DNA of 11,533 nt from Caulobacteraceae bacterium UBA6225 (GTDB lineage: Bacteria > Pseudomonadota > Alphaproteobacteria > Caulobacterales > Caulobacteraceae), in the NCBI GenBank assembly GCA_002441055.1, contig DJWR01000154.1, positions 16,558 to 28,090 of the forward strand. The letters are read 5' to 3'. Both the position numbers and the translations under genes were made by a program. The notes under the pieces were generated by a model that was given only the letters and a program-made list of their open reading frames with translations, was not told the origin of the DNA and searched no databases. Positions within the stretch are counted from its first letter, which is position 1, and each line of letters opens with the position of its first letter. Below, one piece after another: positions 6,352 through 11,533 of this stretch.

Positions 6352-7401
6352 ATGCCACGGAAACGACTTCTCTTCTGGCCCTTCGCACTGGCAGGCTTCG
6401 GCGCGGGCTATGCACTCTGGCAAAACCGCGCCGCCGCCGCCAAAGGGGCCCGGATCGGGGCCCGTTCTGCGGGACGGACCGTCCGCGATGTGCTGGCGGG
6501 CTTTCTTGCCGGTCTATCGGACGTGGCGCTATCACCAAACGGGTTGACGGCCACCCCCGCCCAGATCCCGGCCCGCGGCTGGAAAGAGATCCTGCGCCGC
6601 ACCTTCCGCGAAATCAGCCAGGACAGGGTGCTGTCGGTCGCGGGCGGGGTCGCGTTCTTCGTCCTGCTGGCGGTCTTTCCCACGGTCACCGCCTTCATCT
6701 CGATCTACGGGCTGGTGGCCGACCCGTCGATGATCGCCACCCATCTGAACGACCTCAGCACCATCCTGCCCGCCGGCGCGGTGCAGGTGGTGGGCGAGCA
6801 GGCGATGCGCCTGATCTCGGCCGGGGGCGCGGCGCTGACCTTCGCCTCGATCTTCTCGATCCTCCTCGCGATCTGGAGCGCGAACGGCGGCGCAAAGGCG
6901 CTGATCGAATCGCTCAACGTCGCCTATGACAGGACCGAATCCCGATCCTTCCTGCGGCTGAACCTCGTGGCGATGCTCTCCACCATCGGCATCATCGTCC
7001 TGATGGTGGCGCTGGTCGCAGCTTCGGCTGTCCTGCCTGTCGTGCTCGACTATCTGCCCCTCGGCCGCTCCGCCGAACTCGTCACGCTGGTCCTGCGCTG
7101 GCCGCTGATTTTCATCGTTCTGCTGACCGCGCTTTCGGTGCTTTACCGCTGGGGCACCTGCAACCCGACTGCGAAATGGCGCTGGATCACGCCCGGGGCG
7201 GTGCTGGCCTCGGCGGGACTTATGATCTTTTCGATGGGGTTTTCGCTGTACGCCACGCATTTCACCGACTTCGACAAGACCTATGGCTCGCTTGGCGCGG
7301 TGATCGGCTTTCTGACATGGCTCTGGCTTTCGGCGGCGATCGTCCTAGTGGGCGCCGAACTGAACGCAGAGGTCGAACATCAGGCGGACATCCACACCTG
7401 A
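6352..7401 (+). CDS. YihY/virulence factor BrkB family inner-membrane protein
   Basis: This 349-residue integral membrane protein belongs to the widespread YihY/BrkB family. The family was once annotated as ribonuclease BN, a name later moved to another protein, and its role is unsettled. The ATG at 6352 is chosen because GGAGG lies 6 nt upstream; the frame is open further back into rplI. About six hydrophobic segments are seen near residues 95-121, 158-178, 205-232, 248-266, 281-303 and 313-335, after an N-terminal hydrophobic stretch (8-22) and a soluble linker. Family marks include AGGVAFFVLLAVFPTVTAF (97-115), the FDKTYGSLGAVIGF loop (307-320) and GAELNAE near the end (334-340). It stands alone between the rplI terminator and a shared terminator with tig. 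Confidence 0.88.
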   Translation: MPRKRLLFWPFALAGFGAGYALWQNRAAAAKGARIGARSAGRTVRDVLAGFLAGLSDVALSPNGLTATPAQIPARGWKEILRRTFREISQDRVLSVAGGVAFFVLLAVFPTVTAFISIYGLVADPSMIATHLNDLSTILPAGAVQVVGEQAMRLISAGGAALTFASIFSILLAIWSANGGAKALIESLNVAYDRTESRSFLRLNLVAMLSTIGIIVLMVALVAASAVLPVVLDYLPLGRSAELVTLVLRWPLIFIVLLTALSVLYRWGTCNPTAKWRWITPGAVLASAGLMIFSMGFSLYATHFTDFDKTYGSLGAVIGFLTWLWLSAAIVLVGAELNAEVEHQADIHT

Positions 7402-7411
7402 CCACAAAACG

Positions 7412-7440
7412 AAAAACCGCGCCCCGGAGGACGCGGTTTT
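7412..7440. terminator. Bidirectional terminator between the YihY/BrkB gene and tig
   Basis: A 9-bp stem (AAAACCGCG at 7413-7421 with CGCGGTTTT at 7432-7440) and a 10-nt loop has an A-run on its left and a T-run on its right, so it can end transcripts from both convergent genes. It lies 10 nt after one stop and 22 nt after the other. Confidence 0.85.
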
Positions 7441-7462
7441 CCGGTTCGGGTTTACCCCGGGA

Positions 7463-8797
7463 TCAAAGCTCGTCGAGCGCCTCGATGGCTTTCTCAAGGT
7501 CTTCCTTCGACACTTCCTTTTCGGACAGCTTGGCGCCGGCCACGATGTGATCGACAACCTTGTCTTCGAAGATCGGCGCGCGCAACTGCTGCTGCATCTG
7601 CGGGTTCTTCTGGACGAATTCGAAGAAGGCGCGTTCCTGGCCCGGATACTGGCGCGCCTGGTTCAGGACGGCCTGCGTCATCTCGGCATCCGACACCTGC
7701 ACTTCGGCCTTGCGGCCCACTTCGGCCAGCAGAAGCCCAAGGCGCACGCGACGCTCGGCCAGCTTCTTGTGCTCGTCCGTCGGCTCGACCGAACCGTGGT
7801 TGTGGTCGTGGACGTCCGGGTTTTCCTCGTGCCACAGCTGGTGGGCGATCTGGTGCGCCTCGGCTTCAACCAGGCTCGGCGGCAGGTCGAACTTCACGAG
7901 CGCATCCAGCTGGTCCAGCAGACCGCGCTTCAGCACGGCGCGGCTCGCACCGGCATATTCCGCCTCCAGACGCTCGGACACCTGGCCTTTCAGCGCGTCA
8001 AGGCTTTCGGCGCCGAACTGCTTGGCCAGCTCGTCGTCGATCTCGGCGGCCTTGGGCGCGCGCACGGCCTTCACGGTGCAGTCGAAGGTGGCTTCCTTGC
8101 CCGCCAGATGGGTGGCGCCGTAGTTTTCCGGGAAGGTCACCTTCACGGCGACTTCCTCGCCGTCCTTGGCGCCGATCAGCTGGTCTTCGAAGCCGGGGAT
8201 GAACTGGCCCGATCCCAGCACCAGCGGGAAATCGGTGCCGGTGCCGCCCTCGAAGGCCACGTCATCGACCTTGCCCACGAAGTCGATCATCACCTGATCG
8301 TCCTTCTTGGCTTTCGAGCCCTTCTTACGGTCCTCGTAGGACTGCGCGGTCTTGGCCAGGTTTTCCAGCGCCTCGGTCACGGATTTCTCGTCGGCCTTGA
8401 CCACCAGCTTTTCCAGCGCGATCGAGGTCAGGTCGACCTCCGGGATCTCCGGCAGGGCCTCATAGGACATCTCGACCACGACGTCGTCGCCCTTCTTCCA
8501 GGCTTCGCCGTCCTTCATCTCGACCTTGGGCTGCATCGCCGGACGCTCGCCCGTGGCATCGAAGTGCGCCTGCATGGCGCCATCGATGGCTTCCTGCATG
8601 GCATCGCCCAGAACCCGGTCGCCAAAGGTCTTGCGCAGCATCGCCATCGGGACCTTGCCCTTGCGGAAGCCCTTCATTTCGACTTCGGGCTGCGCTTCCA
8701 GAAGCTTGGCTTCGACCTTCGCATCCAGCTCCGCCCCCGGAAGGGTGATCGTGTAGCCGCGCTTCAGACCGTCTTTCAGGGTCTCGGTGACCTGCAT
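7463..8797 (-). CDS. tig: Trigger factor, ribosome-associated chaperone
   Basis: Trigger factor binds the ribosome at the exit tunnel and shields nascent chains. The 444-residue product has the usual three parts: the N-terminal ribosome-binding domain with the signature GFRKGKVP (residues 43-50), an FKBP-type prolyl isomerase domain (about 165-248, with GSGQFIPGFEDQLIGAKDGE at 195-214), and the C-terminal arm domain (about 250-444). The frame stays open far upstream through the tRNA gene, but the ATG at 8797 starts the typical MQVTETL N-terminus and has AAGGA 7 nt before it. A His-rich patch at 323-343 (five histidines in HDHNH context) lies in the arm and could bind metal. The start is only 20 nt from the end of tRNA-Leu. 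Confidence 0.97.
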   Translation of the reverse strand: MQVTETLKDGLKRGYTITLPGAELDAKVEAKLLEAQPEVEMKGFRKGKVPMAMLRKTFGDRVLGDAMQEAIDGAMQAHFDATGERPAMQPKVEMKDGEAWKKGDDVVVEMSYEALPEIPEVDLTSIALEKLVVKADEKSVTEALENLAKTAQSYEDRKKGSKAKKDDQVMIDFVGKVDDVAFEGGTGTDFPLVLGSGQFIPGFEDQLIGAKDGEEVAVKVTFPENYGATHLAGKEATFDCTVKAVRAPKAAEIDDELAKQFGAESLDALKGQVSERLEAEYAGASRAVLKRGLLDQLDALVKFDLPPSLVEAEAHQIAHQLWHEENPDVHDHNHGSVEPTDEHKKLAERRVRLGLLLAEVGRKAEVQVSDAEMTQAVLNQARQYPGQERAFFEFVQKNPQMQQQLRAPIFEDKVVDHIVAGAKLSEKEVSKEDLEKAIEALDEL

Positions 8798-8817
8798 TCG
8801 TTCGTCCTTTTTCCTCG

Positions 8818-8902
8818 TGGTGCGGGTGGAGGGACTTGAACCCCCACGCCTTGCGGCGCCAGAACCTAAATCTGGTGCGTCTGCCAATTTCGCCACACCC
8901 GC
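8818..8902 (-). tRNA. tRNA-Leu, anticodon UAG, with encoded CCA
   Basis: The 85-nt minus-strand gene folds with a perfect 7-bp acceptor stem (GCGGGTG with CACCCGC), discriminator A and an encoded CCA (8818-8820). The anticodon stem is CCAGA/TCTGG around the loop TTTAGGT, with anticodon TAG at 8866-8868, reading CUA and, by wobble, other CUN leucine codons. The long variable arm (GCGCCGCAAGGCGT region) marks a class II tRNA, and the T-loop GTTCAAGTC is standard. It lies directly upstream of tig on the same strand, 20 nt from its ATG, with no room for a tig promoter between them. Confidence 0.96.
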
Positions 8903-9094
8903 ATGTACAAAGAGCGCCCCGCCAATTCCTCCGGCAGAACGCTCAGAAATCCGCGTCCTTCTAGCAACTCTCTTTGCGCGATGCGAGAGGAAAAAGAGCC
9001 GTCGAATAGGCCCGCGCCTTCCACATTTCCGCCGCAAACCAAGGCGAAATTTCCGCAAGCAGGCGCGATGCGCCGGACTGGAAGGGGGATCGGA
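8903..9094. promoter_or_regulatory. Divergent control region for tRNA-Leu/tig and the Hint-fold gene
   Basis: These 192 nt must hold the promoter for tRNA-Leu (and so probably tig) on the minus strand and for the Hint-fold gene on the plus strand. No convincing -35/-10 pair could be placed. A weak interrupted inverted repeat, GAGCG to CGCTC at about 8911-8943, lies close to the tRNA 5' end. I see no gene here; an open frame crossing it has no ribosome site or recognisable product. Confidence 0.4.
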
Positions 9095-9625
9095 ATGTCG
9101 CTCATCGCGGAAATCGTCAAACCCGAAGCGGCCCGGCCCGCCACCGACGCGCCGGTCCTGACCGGACTTGCGGCGGGCATTCTGGTGGCAACAGCGGATG
9201 GCCAACTGCCGGTCGAATTCCTGCAGGCGGGCGACCGCGTCGTGACCCGCGCCGGAATGCGCGTCCTGCGCGGCATCCGCATGACCCGCTACAGCGGCGC
9301 GGCGATCCGGGTCAGCGCCCATGCCCTTGGCCCCGACCACCCCGAACGCGACATGATCCTGCCCGAGGCCGCGCAGGTGCTGGTCCGCGACTGGCGGGCC
9401 CAGGCGATGTTCGGCCAGGATCAGGCGATGGTCGCCGTGGGCTGGCTGGTCGACGACGAATTCATCCGCAATACCGAAGTCGCCGATCTGCAGGTCTTCG
9501 AATTGTCCTTCGATGCCCCCCAGGTGATCTACGCCAACGGGATGGAGTTCGGCTGCGGCGAGATCACCCCCGACCTTTACACCGCGCCGCCCGCGCCCGA
9601 AACGCTGGCGGAACAGGGCCTCTAG
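9095..9625 (+). CDS. Hint-fold (hedgehog/intein) domain protein, catalytic residues absent
   Basis: The 176-residue product resembles the Hint_2 family that is abundant in Rhodobacterales. The ATG at 9095 is preferred because AGGGGG lies 6 nt upstream; the frame is open further back to other possible starts. Residues 24-50 (GLAAGILVATADG, then VEFLQAGDRVVTR) align with the usual CFTPGTLIATPxG...VExLxxGDxVLTR block, and VIYANGMEF (144-152) with the late HEVIYANG-type block. The nucleophilic Cys is replaced by Gly24, and the block normally reading SPQHRVLV is PEAAQVLV (90-97), with Ala93 in place of His. Self-processing is therefore unlikely. No signal peptide or second domain is seen. It is convergent with the NAD(P)HX repair gene, and their stop codons overlap. 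The function is unknown. Confidence 0.78.
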   Translation: MSLIAEIVKPEAARPATDAPVLTGLAAGILVATADGQLPVEFLQAGDRVVTRAGMRVLRGIRMTRYSGAAIRVSAHALGPDHPERDMILPEAAQVLVRDWRAQAMFGQDQAMVAVGWLVDDEFIRNTEVADLQVFELSFDAPQVIYANGMEFGCGEITPDLYTAPPAPETLAEQGL

Positions 9626-11295
9626 ACCCCAAGCGCCCGGAAGACCTTCGGCAATTCCTCGGGCAGGTCCTCGGCGATCAGGCCGGGGCCGAAGCTTCGC
9701 GCACATTCCACATGCAGCCAGGCGGCGGTTTCGGCGGCCGCCATCGGCTCGAACCCCCGCGCCAGAAGCCCCGCGATGAACCCCGAAAGCACGTCCCCCG
9801 ATCCGGCCGTCGCCAACCAGGGCGCCGCCCGGTCGTAATGGGCCGAGTTGATCGAACAGCGCCCCGAAGGGTCCGCAATCACCGTATCCGGCCCCTTGAA
9901 CAGCACCACGCACCCCGCCCGCGCCGCCGCCTCACGGGTGGCGTCAACCTTGGAATAGGCCGGGCCTTTGGTGGCGGGCGCCTCGAGTTTTGCCGCGATG
10001 TCCGGAAACAGCCGCCCGAACTCCCCCGCGTGCGGCGTCAGGACACACCGCGGGTGCAGCGCCGCGAACAGCTCCGGGCGACCGGCGAGAAGCGTCAGCG
10101 CATCCGCGTCGAGGATGAGCGACCGCCCGTCGACCCGCCGGGCAGCGCCTGACGCCGGACCTGCGCCGCCCGCTCCCCTAGAAGTCGCGCTTTCTGCCCC
10201 CAGCTTCAGCGCCGCAGCCAGAAGCCCCGCCTCCCGCTCACCAGTCCCCATTCCCGGCCCCAGGCACAGCGCGTTGATCCGCCGATCCTCCAGCACAGCC
10301 GCCAAACCCGCCGCATCCGCCACCGGCTTCAGCATCACCGCATCCAGCCGCGCGGCGTTCTCGGGGATCGCCTCGGTCGGACACCCCACCGTCACCAGCC
10401 CCGCCCCGATCCGCAGCGCGCCCCGCGCGGCAAGGCGGGCCGCACCGCCGTGCCCGGAAGAACCAGCCAGTATCAGGACATGGCCGTAGTCGTATTTATG
10501 ACCCGCCTTCTTTGTGACGCGCTCCCGATCCAGCCATCCCAGCAGCCGACTGCACTTTTCTGCAGGATGCTGCAGGCCGATATCCACGACCACCAGCTTG
10601 CCAAAGGGATTGCACAGATAATGCCCGATCTTCGGCCGATGGAAGGTGACGGTCAGATCGGGGCAAAGCTCGAATTCATCTCCCGGCCCCATCCACCGCC
10701 CACTGTCCGCACAGTGGCCGCTGGCGATATCCACCGAGACCACACGGTCCACATTCGGGTGGGATGGCCCGCAAAACAGATTGTTGCAGGCCTCCCGTAT
10801 CGAATCGAATACCCCCGGCAGACCGTCAACCGGCCGCGTCAGTCCGGTTCCAAACAGCGCGTCGACAAGCAGATCCGCCTGAAAACAATATTGAACGAAT
10901 CTTTGATGGAAGGGACACACCTCCCCGATTCCCCGCCACGTCTCGTAATTCACCCGCGCGTCCGGCGGCAGCCTTTCCGGCTCCCCATAAAGGAAAACCT
11001 CCACCTCCCAGCCGCGCTCTTTCAAAAGCCGCGCCACCACGAACCCGTCGCCGCCATTGTTCCCCGGCCCGCACAAAACGACCGCGCGCCTCGTGCTTTC
11101 ATCTTGGCCCAAATATCCCGGGGGTGTGGGGGCAGCGCCCCCACTGACGCCCGCCAACTCCGGCCACTCCTCGAAGATCGCCTCGACCACGCCCCGCCCG
11201 GCGCGCTCCATCAGTTCCAGCCCCGTCACCTCGCCGGACGCAATCGCAGCCGCCTCGATGGCCCGCATCTGCGCGGCGGTCAGCAGTTCGGTCAT
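9622..11295 (-). CDS. nnr: Bifunctional NAD(P)HX epimerase / ADP-dependent dehydratase
   Basis: This metabolite-repair enzyme corrects hydrated NADH and NADPH: the N-terminal YjeF_N domain interconverts the R and S hydrates and the C-terminal ribokinase-like domain dehydrates the S form with ADP. The 557-residue product shows CGPGNNGGDGFVV (75-87), VDALFGTGL (144-152) and VDIASG (188-193; the family usually has Pro at the fourth place) in the epimerase domain. The dehydratase domain has GHVLILAGSSGHGGAA (271-286), LTPHAGEFGRLFP (419-431), FKGPDT (466-471) and TAGSGDVLSG (496-505) with catalytic Asp501. It is longer than usual (about 490-530) because of inserts at about 51-69 and 368-390. Residues 120-270 have lower GC and eight cysteines. 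The ribosome site is weak (GGGGG). It diverges from glnB. Confidence 0.93.
   Translation of the reverse strand: MTELLTAAQMRAIEAAAIASGEVTGLELMERAGRGVVEAIFEEWPELAGVSGGAAPTPPGYLGQDESTRRAVVLCGPGNNGGDGFVVARLLKERGWEVEVFLYGEPERLPPDARVNYETWRGIGEVCPFHQRFVQYCFQADLLVDALFGTGLTRPVDGLPGVFDSIREACNNLFCGPSHPNVDRVVSVDIASGHCADSGRWMGPGDEFELCPDLTVTFHRPKIGHYLCNPFGKLVVVDIGLQHPAEKCSRLLGWLDRERVTKKAGHKYDYGHVLILAGSSGHGGAARLAARGALRIGAGLVTVGCPTEAIPENAARLDAVMLKPVADAAGLAAVLEDRRINALCLGPGMGTGEREAGLLAAALKLGAESATSRGAGGAGPASGAARRVDGRSLILDADALTLLAGRPELFAALHPRCVLTPHAGEFGRLFPDIAAKLEAPATKGPAYSKVDATREAAARAGCVVLFKGPDTVIADPSGRCSINSAHYDRAAPWLATAGSGDVLSGFIAGLLARGFEPMAAAETAAWLHVECARSFGPGLIAEDLPEELPKVFRALGV
11095..11146. repeat. Rhodobacterales-type interspersed palindromic repeat inside nnr
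   Basis: The stretch holds a perfect 8-bp inverted repeat with a 3-nt loop (GTGGGGGC-AGC-GCCCCCAC, 11126-11144) next to CTTTCATCTTGGCCCAAATA (11096-11115) and a CCCGGGGG run. From memory, closely similar units (GC-rich palindrome, then a sequence like ATATTTGGGCCAAGATGAAAG) occur many times between genes in Rhodobacter and Paracoccus genomes. Here the unit lies within the coding frame and encodes about residues 51-67 of the repair enzyme (GGAAPTPPGYLGQDEST), a linker-like segment that the family does not need. Confidence 0.6.
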
Positions 11296-11320
11296 CGAAA
11301 TCGCCCCCGTTTTTCACAAA

Positions 11321-11339
11321 CCGCCCGCCAGATGGGCGG
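11321..11339. promoter_or_regulatory. Small inverted repeat in the nnr/glnB divergent gap
   Basis: CCGCCC (11321-11326) and GGGCGG (11334-11339) flank 7 nt. It sits about 26 nt upstream of the nnr start and could be an operator or leader hairpin. No regulator can be named, and a 6-bp GC repeat may be chance. Confidence 0.25.
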
Positions 11340-11407
11340 ATTGCACAAATTTCAGGCAGGCGCGCCCCGGAATCCCGGCGCGGCCCGCGCCACCTCAGCC
11401 TAGCCAA

Positions 11408-11436
11408 TTGTCGGGACAGGGCGAAAGTGCTGTTAG
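11408..11436 (+). promoter_or_regulatory. Candidate sigma-70-type promoter for glnB
   Basis: TTGTCG (11408-11413) and TGTTAG (11431-11436) are separated by exactly 17 nt and lie about 56 nt before the glnB ATG, giving a leader of about 50 nt. glnB is known to have sigma-70-type and NtrC-dependent promoters in Rhodobacter; no clear NtrC or sigma-54 site was seen here. Confidence 0.45.
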
Positions 11437-11492
11437 AGGCCCAAGGATACACGCAAACCCACGGCATGCTGAACCGCCCGAGGAGTAGGCCC

Positions 11493-11533
11493 ATGAAAAA
11501 GATCGAAGCCATCATCAAGCCCTTCAAGCTCGA
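11493..11533 (+). CDS. glnB: Nitrogen regulatory protein P-II (partial, first 13 codons)
   Basis: Only the N-terminus MKKIEAIIKPFKL is inside the window, but it matches the first beta strand of GlnB (P-II), the trimeric sensor of 2-oxoglutarate and ATP that controls glutamine synthetase and NtrB/NtrC. The paralogue GlnK usually begins MKLI or similar, so GlnB is preferred. AGGAG lies 7 nt before the ATG. In Alphaproteobacteria glnA usually follows, beyond this window. Confidence 0.88.
   Translation, partial: MKKIEAIIKPFKL

Noticed and set aside
7547..8839. 430-codon plus-strand frame opposite tig
   Set aside because: Shadow of tig rich in Leu, His and Gly, as expected from reversed GC-rich codons; it also runs into the tRNA.
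8798..9913. Reading frame that extends tig upstream to 9913 as an 816-residue protein
   Set aside because: It runs through the tRNA-Leu gene and antisense to the Hint-fold gene; the family start MQVTETL with a good ribosome site is at 8797. High GC keeps the frame open.
10450..11403. 317-codon plus-strand frame opposite nnr
   Set aside because: Antisense to conserved enzyme motifs, no ribosome site, Pro/Arg-rich shadow composition.
11340..11492. Sigma-54 promoter or NtrC sites upstream of glnB
   Set aside because: No TGGC-N8-TTGC pair with proper spacing; a TTGCAC near 11341 alone is too weak.
1..11533. CRISPR array, insertion sequence, phage or toxin-antitoxin system
   Set aside because: No regularly spaced repeats, transposase or integrase motifs, target duplications or small paired toxin-like genes were seen; the genes are housekeeping genes.

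Overview
The window looks like two pieces of alphaproteobacterial housekeeping sequence that meet in the ribosomal protein operon rpsF-rpsR-rplI. Positions 1 to about 5.4 kb (fabF, acpP, fabG, fabD, a DsbA-family protein, a small unknown gene, rpsF and the start of rpsR) resemble Caulobacterales (Caulobacter, Phenylobacterium, Brevundimonas). From rplI onward (about 5.6 to 11.5 kb: L9, a YihY/BrkB membrane protein, trigger factor, tRNA-Leu, a Hint-fold protein, the NAD(P)HX repair enzyme, glnB) the sequence resembles Rhodobacterales (Rhodobacter/Paracoccus type). These assignments rest on protein features recalled from memory and were not searched. Both halves are GC-rich, with almost no wasted space.

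Layout. On the minus strand, read from right to left, lies the fatty-acid synthesis cluster: fabD (3428-2484), fabG (2455-1715), acpP (1540-1301) and fabF (from 1188, cut by the window start). FabD loads malonyl units onto the acyl carrier protein AcpP, FabF condenses them and FabG reduces the product. A hairpin with a T-rich tail between acpP and fabF probably lets AcpP be made in excess. A cytoplasmic DsbA-family thioredoxin-fold gene diverges from fabD and converges on a small gene of unknown function. rpsF, rpsR and rplI then run on the plus strand and end at a strong terminator. The YihY/BrkB gene is convergent with tig, and the two share a bidirectional terminator. A tRNA-Leu(UAG) lies only 20 nt upstream of the tig start codon on the same strand. 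Divergent from it is a small Hint-fold protein that has lost its catalytic residues; its stop codon overlaps that of the convergent bifunctional NAD(P)HX epimerase/dehydratase gene. The window ends 41 nt into glnB, which diverges from the repair gene.

I see no mobile element, CRISPR array, defence cassette or plainly new multi-gene system. The points most worth checking are the change of lineage inside rpsF-rpsR-rplI (contig chimera or real homologous exchange), a repeat-like palindrome carried in frame inside the NAD(P)HX repair gene, a lower-GC, cysteine-rich patch in that same gene, the tRNA-Leu/tig coupling, and the Hint-fold protein without its nucleophile.
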